A DNA stretch of 64,000 nt, from contig OZ017740.1 in assembly GCA_963969285.1 (NCBI GenBank), positions 159,844,819-159,908,818 of the forward strand. The letters run 5' to 3'. A program made the position numbers and the translations under genes. This document shows positions 33,771 through 47,671 of this stretch, in pieces. The stretch comes from Odontomyia ornata (Eukaryota > Arthropoda > Insecta > Diptera > Stratiomyidae). Each line of letters begins with the position of its first letter. Position 1 is the stretch's first letter. Below the pieces are notes generated by a model. It searched no databases and had not been told where the DNA came from. It saw only the letters and a program-made list of their open reading frames with translations.

Positions 33771-35481
33771 ATGAGTGTTGGCAAGAACAGCGTAAGTAAG
33801 GCCTTTAAGCTGTTTGAAATCTCCGGTGAGGCTGCCAGATATCTTGCCTTTTGCCCGCCAGAAGGGTATTGTAAAACAATTAGTAAATCAAACAATATAT
33901 TCTGCATATCAAAACTTGATTAATAAACAGATTCCATAAATTGAGATCGAAGAAATATTATGGTTTTTATAGTTTTAAATTCGGCGCCATTTTGTTTCAA
34001 GTATTTTGACCCCGTCGCTTAGTTAGTCATGATAACTCATCAATATTACAAACCATTTCTAAAATTTTTAATCAAAATTCCTACATATTTGTAGTGTCTA
34101 GGTCCGTTGCAAACGTGTATCTCCCTAGCATCACGTGTTAATGTTGTTATAATTGTTAAATATTCAATCGGTTATAACTTAACTGTTTATTGTTCGATTA
34201 TTGTGAAATTTTCAGAACACATACAATTGCCTTCAGAAAACTTAAGTTGTAGTTTTTGGGAAATTTAAGGGCTCCATTTTGATTTCATAGGCAAAAATGT
34301 AAAATTTATAAAATGTACTATTATTAACATAGTTGATCGAATTTCAACTTCTAAGGAATTTGTTGCCCTTGTACTCCTAAAGTCTCACCTCTGTGATTTT
34401 TTTTCAGATTTTTCGGGTCAAAGGGGGGGGGTGGACACCAAATTTTCGTACATTTCACTTCCCCTGGACCCCTCAAAGCAAAACTCGTCATTTTAAGACC
34501 TGTTTTATAAAGTTCTCATCAAGACCTTTCATTTGATACCCATATTGCCTACAGGCGATGAAACTTTTTTTTTCGGGGGACACTCTCCTATATGGAGAGA
34601 CCCCTCTTAAACGCCTTATAAATTTTTTGTTTGTGATGAAACTTTAAAGAGGTTATCACTTTACACCTACTTACAAAATCTTGTATTTCTAGCTTATGTT
34701 GTTTGCGAGAAAAAGTGGTGTGACACAGGATAGACAGACGGACTGACAGACGGACAGACAGGACGCGATTTTAGTAGGTTATTGTAAAATGATTTTACAA
34801 TACCCTTAAAAATGGAAGCAACAATATATGAGCTGGAGCAAAAACTTCTAGCAAAGGAACCGGAATACATGCAACTCGCAACGATGGTCCAGCAGTTGAT
34901 CACATACCAGATAGGCAGATTATGCGTATCGCAAAATACGAGTAGTGCACTGGATTCGTCCCAGAAAATCCTGCAAGAAATATGACACATAATCACCTTC
35001 ACAGGAATGGGTGAAGTGTCGAAAAATGCATTTATCTGCAGCACCGAATTTTACTTGGAGAGTATCGACGACCCAAATATAAAAAGGATTGCAACCAAGC
35101 AAATTTCCTTTGAAAAAAAATTTAAGGAGTGGCGAAGGATGCAATAATCAAAGTTTGAGATGTTTGGAAAGCAATCAAAAGAGCGCTACGAAATCTATAG
35201 AATGATAGGCAGCCTAAGGACAAATATTGTCAGTGACAGGGTTAAGTTAACAAAAAATCAAATGTTAGAAAGACGAATTGTGCATTTACTAATATATAAG
35301 AATTCCTGGTTCATGGATCTTAGCAATGTTAACGCAATCCTAGGTAAAACTGCGAAAGAAATGACTCAAGGAATACTTTTAGGTAAGATAGTTGAAATGC
35401 ACGCTATAGATGATATCATAGATATAATGAATAGCAGGAGATTTGAAAATGGGTGCACTAGATACGAATATAAATGCGAAG
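33771..35481 (+). pseudogene. G5 gag-like reading frame, interrupted
   Basis: ATG at 33771 opens a frame (MSVGKNSVSKAFKLFEISGE) that ends at repeat copy C. After the repeat, one frame runs from ATG 34812 to about 35481 with only two stops (TGA at 34983, TAA at 35145). It is helical and charged (YELEQKLLAKEPEYMQLATM; IYRMIGSLRTNIVSDRVKLT). I do not recognise the protein. Its position after an LTR and primer site suggests gag, but a host fragment cannot be excluded. Confidence 0.45.
33856..34806 (+). repeat. (GTCC)n dispersed repeat, copy C (inside G5)
   Basis: Shorter copy (0.95 kb) with an AGGGTATTGTAAAAC left motif at 33863, a G-rich block at 34420-34432, a degraded GACA/GGAC tract at 34725-34760 and the terminal palindrome at 34776-34806, followed by an A-run. 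Confidence 0.75.
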
Positions 35482-37465
35482 ACAAGTTGAAGTAGCAGGA
35501 GAGTTTTCCTGTCAGAAGGATTTTGTAAAACAATAAGGAAATCAAGCAATATGTTCTGTATATCAAAACTTGAGTGATATATAGATTCCATAAATTGAGC
35601 TCGAAAAATTAAATCCTGGAAATTATGTTCTTAAATTTGCCGCCATTTTGTTTCAAGTGTTTGGATCCCACATCAATATTACAAGGTATTTGTAAAATCT
35701 TTATCGAAATCCCTTTATACTTTTAGTGTCTAGTTCTGTTGCAAACGTATACCTCCCGAGTATCACGTGTTAATTTTGTTGTAATTGTTAAATATTCAAT
35801 CGGCTGGAACTTAGCCGTTTATTGTTCAATTATTGTGAAATTTCCAGAACACATACAATTGCTATCAAAAAACTTAAACTGTAGCTTTTGGGAATTTTAA
35901 GGGCTCCATTTTGATTTATAGGCAAAAATGTAAAACTTATATTTGTTAATAATTGTTATTAACAAAGTTGATCGAATTTTGACTTCTGGGGTATTTGTTG
36001 CCCTTGTACTCTTAAAGTCTCATCTCTGTTATTTTTTTTCAAATTTTTCGGGTCAAAGGACGCGAGGGGGGACACACAAAATTTGCGTACATTTTCCCTT
36101 CCCCTACACCCCTTAAAGCAAAACTGTTCATCTTAAAGCCTGTTTTGAAAAGACTTTTGATTTGATACTCATATTGCCTACGTGCGATGAAATTTTTTAT
36201 GAATTAACTCAAGAAAAACTTTAACAGCATCTACAAAAAATATATACCCGCTTTAAAAGAAAAACCATTGCTGTTTCACTTTAATCTACCGCCATTATGT
36301 TGCAATATCACTTGCAACCATTGACTGGATGATATGTAAAAGATTAGAAGATTCCATTAAAAATGTGGTAACTGGTTCGTTGAAAGGCCCGAATAGAAGA
36401 AAAACCGTACATTGTTTTTGTTGCACTCAGAGAGCTTTCTAATGGCTATTACTTCCGTAAATGTGGTTTAACTTTATTGAAACTTTGACTATAAAGACCT
36501 ATCCTTGGACTAATTCAATTTATATTTACTGGTAACCATATGAATTCACTGTGAAAATGTTATACTAACAAATTCCACTATTACTAACAAAGCTGAGTCA
36601 TTTCATCTTTTAAGGTATTTGTTATTGTTGTACTCATAAGAAACTACCATCATAATTTTGTCACCTTTAAAATATGCGTTTTCATCAAGTGTTCATAGTT
36701 TGTATTTTCAATACTGACATTGGGGAAAAATAATACCATTTTTCTTGATAATCTCACTTGAATATTGTGCATGATATACGTCCATCCTGAAATTTTTATG
36801 CAAGGCCTAACAAGCCCGTTGTGTTTGAACCGATTGGAAGTACATATTACTCAAAAACCCTGTGTTGTTGTTATTGTAACACTAAAATTAAAGCCACCAT
36901 AACTTCTTTAAATACTATTCGATTTTTCTGGTTGATTAACTTTATAAGTAGCCTCACGAATGTAAAATTTCATTTTATTTACGAGTACTCTTACGATTTG
37001 ATACAAGAAAATATAGAATTGATAAATCGTACTATTGCTAACAAAGTTTAGTGAATTCCTGCTTCTTAAGTATTCTTCGTTATTATACTCATAAGAAACT
37101 ACCTCCTTGATCTTCTCAAATTTTTCGGTCCACAGGTATCGAATTGGGAGGACGGGATGTATTTCTTTCATGTTCTCCCGCTTCTCCTGCCTGCCGCGTC
37201 AAATGATATCATCAAGACTTTTCATTTGATACCTTATTCGACTATCTATGGTAAAAAACATTTTTAAGAGTTCACATCCCCATTAAAGCCTTTTTTTTGA
37301 GTACGGGGCTTTGATTGACCAGAAACTCCTAAACTGCTAAATAAATTTGATTACTCTACCTTCTGAGGTTCCTGAGAAACATTGTTGTGACGTACTGATG
37401 GATGGACGGACAGACAGATGCCGATTTGAATAGTGTATTGTAATAATTCTTTTTTAAAAACCCCT
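35482..37465 (+). repeat. (GTCC)n dispersed repeats, copies D (truncated) and F
   Basis: Copy D begins ACAAGTTGAAGTAGCAGG at 35482, with a small GCAGGAG/CTCCTG-type hairpin in its left end, and fades near 36200. Copy F follows to 37465, with a GGAC-like tract at 37400-37420 and a degraded terminal palindrome before AAAAAAA. The boundary between them is approximate. Confidence 0.65.
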
Positions 37466-38354
37466 AAAAAAATGAGAACCTCGGAACTGGGGGAAGAAGG
37501 AGATTTTTATTTGCGGTTCGAGCCAATGCGTTTTGTCTTCTATTATTGAATGAATAAATATGCCTCTAAATATTTAGCTTTTGAGCCCTGACGGCTTCAT
37601 TACAAAATTATGGTAACAAACCAATTATTAACCATCTGAAGTTTAAGCTATATTCTTACATTTATCAGTGAAAAGAAGATTGTTATAAGTTGGCATCATA
37701 ATTATACTATATATGGCATTTTGATCTTTCGCGAAAAAGATTTTCAAAGACTCCATAAAATCGATTGGCAGAGTTAAAATAAGTCTCAACTTCCATTGTA
37801 GTTTGAAAGTAATTGCAAACATATTCAATCACCCATTTCTTTCATCCCATTATCTTTTCAATTTCTCACAGCAATGAGGGTATTTTGCCCAGTTCAACTA
37901 CAGGAATCATTATTTGCAAATTTTCAGTTCTTATCATGTAGGAATTGAAATCATCAACCTTTAAATTACAACTGCTTGCTTTTTTTTCTTGAAAAATCAT
38001 CGGGCTTTGCTTTGTTGTGTGAACAGACGCGTTTCGAATTCTTTGAGTCATCTTCAAGAAAATGTCATCTTCAAGAAGAGTCTGTAGTGATTTGTGTGTA
38101 GATAAATGTCCATGAAGGACTACAGCGATGGTTTGTTGCCTCGTTGGAAGAGGATGGTAGTACCCGCCGAGATTGACCTTGTCTAAGGACTAGCGGGCTA
38201 GCATTGCGGTGTAATGGGGTGGATTATTTTCCCCAGCACAAGAACCCTCTGCAAAACAATTTCGCATTTACGAATGAAAATAAAGGTCGAACGCCGCGCG
38301 ATTGGTGTCGAGGCCGAAGTAACCTACTAGGGGCTGAACTTGTTATAGCCAGTA
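37466..38354. other. Mostly unassigned; contains a Penelope-type 3' motif
   Basis: AT-rich to 37970. At 37985-38070, read on the minus strand, GAAACGCGTCTG is preceded by TTGAAGATGACTC, resembling the 3' hairpin/hammerhead-like motif of Penelope elements. Related copies are at 44085-44135 and 56150-56225. The part from 38080 to 38354 is more GC-rich and unrecognised. Confidence 0.45.
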
Positions 38355-40068
38355 ACAGGTGGAAGTAGCAGGAGAGTGCTCCTGCCAGAAGGGTATCGTA
38401 AAACAATTAGTAAATCAAACAATATATTCTGCATATCAAAACTTGACTAATATACAGATTCCATAAATTCAGTTCGAAAAATTATTATGGTTGTTATGAT
38501 TTTAAGCTCTCCACCATTTTGTTTCAAGTATTTTGACCCCGTCGCTTGATTAGTCATGATAACACATCAATATTAAACCATTCCTAAAATTTTTATCAAA
38601 ATTCCTACATTTTTGTATTGTCTAGGTCCGTTGCAAGCGTGTAACTCCCTAGTATCACGTGTTAATGTTGTTGTAATTTTTAAATATTCAATCGGCCGTA
38701 ACTTGTTCAATTATTGTGAAATTTTCGAACCATATACAATTACTTTTAGAAAACTTAAATTATAAATTTTGGGAAATTTAAGGGTCCCATCTTGATTTTA
38801 TAGGCAAAAAAGCAAAATTTATAAAATGTACTATTAACAAAGTTTAGCGAATTTCGACTTCTAAGGTATTTGTTGCCCTTCTGAAGGAAAAATTTTCATT
38901 TTAAGTACTGTTTTGAAAAGCTCTTATAAAGAACTTTCATTTAATATTCATATCGGCTCTCTTTGATGAAATTTTTTTTTAGCGGCCACTTCCCTGTACT
39001 GTAATCATCGATTCATGACCAATTTTTTCGAATCCTAGAATGGTTACAAAGCCCTTTTGCTAGGAGCTCTCTCCCGCCTCTTCGACTTCTTTCACATATG
39101 AATATTAATTGTAGGTACTCATCTTCAGTCATTCATTAAATTGAATCAAGTGTTAAAAGCATGCGCCTTAAACGTTGAAGTTGGGGCAAAATAACTCAAA
39201 ATTATTCAATCTTCGCATTTAAAACAGCCACTATTTTGCTTTACGATTACTAATACCACTAGCTGAGCCAATTCTCAAAGATATTCATGATACCTATCAT
39301 CCCTGCAATTTTCATGCAAATACTAGCAAAGCTGTAGTGCCTAAGTCGGTAGAAAGCGCACGTTGTTCCATAGCCATACTCGTATGTTTCCATAGTAATA
39401 AAGCGCATATTGTTCCATAGTAATACAGGAAATACGTTAAATACCTTTCGGTCTTTATGAAACTTTCAGGACAGATTAATCTTATACATAGTCATCTTTG
39501 TACTGAATTTTATTAAATTTAAGGGCACCGTTAAGATTTTATTCAAGAAAACATAAAATCGATAAATCATACTATTACTACCAAAGTTGAGTGAATTTCG
39601 ACTTCTCATGTATTTGTTGTTGTTGTACTCATAAAGGCCTGCATTCATGATTTTTTTCAGATTTTTCCGGTCAAAGGTGAAGGGGTGGGGGATGGACACC
39701 AAATTTTCGTACATTTCCCCTTCTCCTGCACCCCTCAAAGCAACTTATTTGTCATTTTAAGACCTGTTTTGTAAAGTTCTCATTAAGACCTTTCATTTGA
39801 TACCCATATTGCCTACATGCGATGAAAAAAATTTTTTCGGGGGGAACTACCCTATATGGGGAGTCCCCCCCCTTAAAGGCCTTATAAATTTCTTTTCAGG
39901 GTGAAACTTTGAAGAGGGCGTCACTTCGCACCTACTTACAAAATCTTATGTTTCTAGTTTATGTAGTTTGCGAGAAAAAGTGGTGTGACACACGGACGGA
40001 CGGACGGACGGACGGACAGACAGGACGCGATTTTAGTAGGGCATTGTAAAATGATTTTACAATACCCT
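38355..40068 (+). repeat. (GTCC)n dispersed repeat, copy E (full length)
   Basis: 1.71 kb, the longest copy. The left end ACAGGTGGAAGTAGCAGGAG includes a perfect small hairpin GCAGGAG...CTCCTGC (38368-38385). The body is a mix of the modules seen separately in copies B and C. A GGAC tract lies at 39994-40018 and the terminal palindrome at 40038-40068. It is followed by AAAAAA. Confidence 0.8.
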
Positions 40069-40549
40069 AAAAAACTGGGCCGGGAGAAAACAGACGGACT
40101 TAGGAGCTGACTTCATCGTTACCGACGACATTTATGGCTTCCAAATAAGGGTGGAGCATCCTGGTGGTAGCGGTGCCCTCTCGCACCCTCCCAACCGGAT
40201 CAAGATCCAAATGTAGATGTGGCCATATAGTTCCGATTTGAGTGAAAAGCTCATACAAACATAATTCGCACGAATTTTTCGATCAAATGAGAAATGTAAA
40301 CGTGGCCAATTTATATTATAATATTATGTGATGGAATCACATAACACTATACCATGAAAGGGCACGTCAGCGGAATGGCCACTCTACCCGATCAAGAGCC
40401 CCTATAACGCAAAAGGAAAGGGGGGAGCGTGCCTGATGGCTAGCTCATTTTAGTGGAGGGGCCGGCCATCGTTGCGGGTCCTATACCCGGTCAGTTTGGA
40501 TAAAAAGAAAGACCGAGTGTATAATTTAATTCAACATTCCCCTTTTTTT
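40069..40549. other. Spacer between head-on repeats E and H
   Basis: 481 bases, notably more GC-rich than its surroundings, without a recognisable frame. It contains a short palindromic stretch around ATGTGATGGAATCACAT (40327-40343). Confidence 0.5.
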
Positions 40550-42140
40550 AGGGTTTTGTAAAATCATTTTACAATACCCTACTAAAATCGCGTCCTATCT
40601 GTCCGTCGGTCCGTCCGTCCGTCCGTGTGTCACACCACTTTTTCTCGCAAACTACATAAGCTAGAAACATAAGATTTTGTAAATAGGTGCAAAGTGGCGT
40701 CCTCTTTAAAGTTTCAACACAAAAAGAAATTTATAAGGTCTTTAAGGGGGGTCTCCCCATATAGGGGAGCTGCCCCTGAAAAAAAAGTTTTCACCGCATG
40801 TAGGCAATATGGGTATCAAATGAAAGGTCGTAGTGAGAACTTTTCAAAACAGGTCGTAAAATGACAAATTTTTCTTCGAGGAGTGCAGGGGAAGGGGAAA
40901 TTTACGAAAATTTTGTGTCCCCCCCTCCCCCACCTTTGACCCGAAAAATTTGAAAAAAATCATGAATATAGGCCTTTATGAGTACAACAACAACAAATAC
41001 ATGAGAAGTCGAAATTCACTGGACTTTGTTAGTAATAGTATGATTTATCGATTTTATGTTTTCTTGAATAAAATCTTAACTGTACCTTTAAATTTAATAA
41101 AATTCAGTACACAGATGACTATTTATAAGATTAATCTGTCCTCAAAGTTTCGTAAAGATCGAATGGTATTTAAGGAGTTATAGCGATTTGAATTTTCCTG
41201 AATTACTATGGAACAATATGCGCTGTATTACTATGGTAACATACGACAATGGCTATAGAACAATATGCGCTTTTTACCGACTCAGATACTACAGCTTTGC
41301 CAGGATTTGAATGAAAATTTCAGGAATGATAGGTTTCATGAATTCCTTTGAGAATTGACTCAGCTAGTGGTATTAGTAATCGTAAAGCAAAATAGTGGCT
41401 GTTTTAAATGCGATGATTGAATAATTTTGAGTTATTTTGCCCCAACTTCAACGTTTAAGGCACATACTTTTTACACTTGATTCAATTTGATGAATGGCTG
41501 AAGATAAGTACCTACAATTAATACTCATATGTGAAAGAAGTCGAAGAGGTAGGAGAGAGCTCCTAGGAAAAGGGCTTTGTAATCATTCTAGGATTCGAAA
41601 AAATTGGTCATGAATCGATGATTACAGTACAGGGGAGTGGCCGCTGAAAGAAAATTTCATCAAAGATAGCCGACATGGGTATCAAATGAAAGTTCTTTAC
41701 AAGAGCTTTTCAAAACAGTACTTAAACTGACAATTTTTCCTTCAAAAGGGCAACAAATACATTAGAAGTCGAAATTCGCTAAACTTTGTTAGTAATAGTA
41801 CATGTTATAAATTTTGCTTTTTTGCCTATAAAATCAAGATGGGACTCTTAAATTTCCCAAAATTTATAATTTAAGTTTGCGAAAAGAAATTGTATATCTT
41901 TCAAAAATTTCACAGTAATTGAACAATAAACAGCTAAGTTACAGCCGATTGATTATTATCATGACTGATCAAGCGACGGGGTCAAAACACTTGAAACAAA
42001 ATGGTAGCGAGTTTAAAATCATAATAACCATAAAAATGTTTGTTTATTAGTCGTTTTGATATGCAGAATATATTGTTTGATTTACTAATTGTTTTACAAT
42101 ACCCTTCGGGCAGGAGCATCCTTCTGCTACTTCAACTTGT
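40550..42140 (-). repeat. (GTCC)n dispersed repeat, copy H (full length, inverted to E)
   Basis: Terminal palindrome at 40550-40580, GTCC tract at 40601-40624, left end (AACAAGTTGAAGTAGCAG on the minus strand) at about 42140. Its body matches copy E in reverse over most of its length. Confidence 0.8.
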
Positions 42141-44084
42141 TATTTCCTAATATTTGAGTCCGTTTTTTCCCAACTTGCCAATGCGTGGTATTAAAGGACT
42201 ATAATTTAGTAAATTTTCGTCGTCATCATAAATAGTAATACAAATTATGGTGAATCATATAATTAATAATATAGCAATTGATTAAAATTTGTAAGTGAAT
42301 ATATAACACAATAAATTTTAAAAAAAGAACAAAAAGGTACTCCCTGGCATCCTCGACGAGCGCCCGTTGACGATGTGGTGATGACTGAAAACTGATTTTT
42401 GAAGACTAGAGATTAATTCTTTTAGAACACTGTTTAATGCATTCGTTTTTATCTCATTAATTAGTCAAAAAGAGTGACAACAGATTCAATAAAAATTCGA
42501 TTAATTAAACTTTCACCCTCATTTGATCCTCCTTTACAGTACGCATCGGAAAGATTCACTTAAAAATAACTTTATCCATTGTTAAGTCATTCACATAAAT
42601 CTTTATCGATTGCATTTAATCCGACTGAATCTTCCGGTAACATTTAACACCCCATAAAAATTTATATGCAGCTCAACATTAGAATCAGTGACATCATAAA
42701 CATTCTTCTTTTCACACAATTCATTCACAGCAAAATTATCCGTTTGTTTTAATTTCATTACTTTCTCTCAGTCCGCACTTACACCGAAAGAAAAAGATTC
42801 TAAAAAGTTGCCCAAGATGGCAGTATGTACAATAAGACTGCTTAACTTTTTCACCGTCCCACCAAGACTACCTGTTCACTCAAGACTGTTCAAGAAAAAA
42901 CACATGACCAGTGATCATACACATTTGCTCGCAATGACGGGGGAACACGGGTAGCTCCTGAAAATCAAGAGTAGTTACTAGCACGATACAAAATGCACAA
43001 TTTTAATTATTTAGGTATACCATCAGCAGAACACAACCAAAATTTTTCTATAAATAATATTATTCGATTTTATATTATTTATTAACGGAACCATCACACA
43101 TTTGTATTTTAAATTTCTCCAAATTGCGGGAAGTCAAATAGATTCGGAAGCCATTTCTATTGTCTTTTGAAATTAAATGTCGTTTGATAAATAATGCGAG
43201 TACTTATCATATGATATGGATGTAGAATTATTCTTTCTCGCAATGCACACATAATTCTCGCGTCAGTGATATTTCCACACGCCGTTACTATTATGCACAC
43301 AATTATGTACTTGGAAAACTCTGAGCCTCTGCATTAAGCTTTTGATAAGTGATGTACAATACCAAATGCAGCTGTTTCGTTTTATTTCCGCACAAGAATC
43401 TCGTTCCGCAATAAATTTTTCTCCACGTAAGAATTTTGCAAAATGATTGATATGCAAAGTGTAATACGTGCACTTGTATGTACAACACCCAATTATTTTG
43501 GATGAATGCAAACTCTTGATAATTTTATTTCACTTTTTCTTATCTTCCAATCGAAGACAGCGTCAATCAATCGATCGCCCGTTAGTGCCCACTCATGGCA
43601 GATTCAAAACTTTTCGATTTACTAAGACTCCACCAAATCCGAGTTATTGTCGCGGGAGTTCTCGAACTTCTCCCCGGTGTGCTTGTGGCTTAGCGATCTA
43701 AAGCGGACACCCCATTTGTTGCTGTTTGTCACCTTGCGGGACCACTTGCAACGGCAGTTGACGACCCTTTCACTCATTCCGCTGCACACTTGCCGCATTT
43801 TAATTGCAGATTTGAATTTTTAAATTATGAAAAATAATATTATCGAAAAATAAAAATAATAATAGAAAAAGGGTAAATATAGGGAATATAGTTATAACGA
43901 AAGGTTTACATTTAATAAAGGAAAAAATATCGAAAATTTATATTTAAAAAAATGTATTTTATGATAAATAACTACAAATTGAATAATAAAACAAATGTTA
44001 TTTTCCAAATCTGGGATTAGAATTCCGTGTTATGAAGGTTTTCGAGCAGTTTGCTTAGGCGGCTCCTCGATTACTACAAGCCGG

Positions 44085-44260
44085 AGTCGAAACGCGTCTG
44101 CTCACACAATAAAGCAAGGCCCGACGGCTTTTTAAAAAAAAAGTGAATTGGCCTGTGGATATCAAATAGCCAAAATAATTGACTATAAATACTTGTGATC
44201 GGATTTAAGTCAATTACAGAAGTAATCAAGAACTCCCAGCTCTGGAAGGGAATCAATAAT
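44085..44260 (+). repeat. Penelope-type terminal motif (fragment)
   Basis: GAGTCGAAACGCGTCTGCTC followed by CACACAATAAAGCAAGGCCC and a CGACGGC-T run. This matches the motif at 56150-56225 (reverse) and 37985-38060 (reverse). The GAAACGCGTC core is the one found in terminal repeats of Penelope-like elements. No coding sequence is attached. Confidence 0.5.
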
Positions 44261-45609
44261 GAAAATCGAATAAACGGCTGAATCGCACGTTCTTCATGTA
44301 AGCCTATCTCAAGACGTGTGTCAGCTTAAGATCATCGAATCCGCAAGCAAATTCAGAAAAACTGGAAAATTTCAGCAATTCCGATTATTTATTCTGCAGA
44401 CCATAAAGTCTAAGATTTCTACCAGAAAATAGAATTTGCATACAAATGATGCCATAATGCAGATGAAGTGAATTATCTCTGAAAATTATATCGAACAGAA
44501 TATCAGAATAATACATAATGGATATATTCCGGGGATAATAATCTTTGTATAATAATGTTTAGGCTTGGTATTCTTTTTAAGCTCATATTGAATTTATTCT
44601 TATAATTGGTTAAACTCTTCTTAGCACTTTGAAATTCTTTTTATAACCAGTTCTTTTCTTCTTTAAGCCGGAATAACTTTTTTAATTATATTTACGACGT
44701 TCTTCACTGACTACTTATAACCTTCAATCAAGGGACATTTAAATAGAAGATACATTTACACAAAAACCGCAGAACCTGCAGACATTATTGCGCTTTTAAT
44801 CGAATGGCTTGTGCTCATGATATTCGATGCAATCGCGAATATCACCATGACATCCTATTCCACTCATATATTGCGGTAAATGTAGTTTAAAGCGTGGAAC
44901 TGTAACTAAATCGTTTTGAGGCGTTTCGATATTTTCAATGCACACAGCGTAGTACCCGGCATTATTTTATCACAAAGGCAATAGACGAGAAAAATTGGAA
45001 ATTTCACAGTATCGCCCGTGAGGAAAATAAATGCATGTATTCGGAATTAAACGTATGTTACGAAAGAATCCATAACTTGTGGTTGACCACCAATAATTGC
45101 TACAATGAATCTAATATTGCAATTAATCTGTCCGATTGCTAAATGCATATTGAGGGTGATTTGTTTGCTATTCAATTTTCCATTTACTGAATTGGAATGA
45201 TTAATATTCCGCCATTCATTTTATATGCTTATAAATTGAATCAGCAATATTGAATTTTGGCTTTGTGATTTATAAATATTTGAAGTTCTTTCCAACAAAG
45301 GCGATTGTCAATATCCTTCGATAATTTTTACAAACAGTGGAGATGAGCATTTATAGTGCAATATTACTCGTACATGTATGTTACGAATAATATATAGGAA
45401 AGAACCGCATCTTTTAAATGTCATATTATGAATCAGATTTGCAAAAGAATACAAGAATGTCTTCACAATTAGATCCTAAAGTAAATTTCAAATAAGTCTC
45501 CGATCCTAAAGTAAATTTCAAATAAGTCTCCGACCCGTAAGTAATGCAGAAATTTGATAATTCCAAGAATTATTAAAGAATATAGCCTTGCATTGCTATT
45601 TGACTAGGT

Positions 45610-45684
45610 GATTGTGAGCGCCAAAGTTTTCGTGAAGATTTATGCACTCGTAATTCATTCTAAGGACCTCTTATTCTAGATATA
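45610..45684 (+). repeat. 75-bp repeat preceding a TA-rich site (copy 1)
   Basis: Shares GCGCCAA-GTTTTCGTGA, GTAATTCATTCTAAGG and TTCTAGAT with 57752-57820. In both places the block is followed by TA-rich DNA and then a mobile element. Confidence 0.65.
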
Positions 45685-45690
45685 TATGTA

Positions 45691-47660
<1,970 letters not shown>

Positions 47661-47671
47661 CTGCCCCCACC

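Larger units (their letters stand above)
42141..45690. other. Stretch with little recognisable content
   Basis: AT-rich with no transposon reading frame. Minor features: a GC-richer island at about 43545-43800 of unknown nature, a Penelope-type motif at 44085-44135, and a 30-bp perfect tandem duplication (GATCCTAAAGTAAATTTCAA plus ten bases) at 45472-45531. If unique host sequence exists in this window, it is most likely here. Confidence 0.45.

Noticed and set aside
42300..42410. Short frame ending VLPGILDERPLTMW as a host exon
   Set aside because: Too short, no splice-site context that can be judged, and no recognisable similarity.
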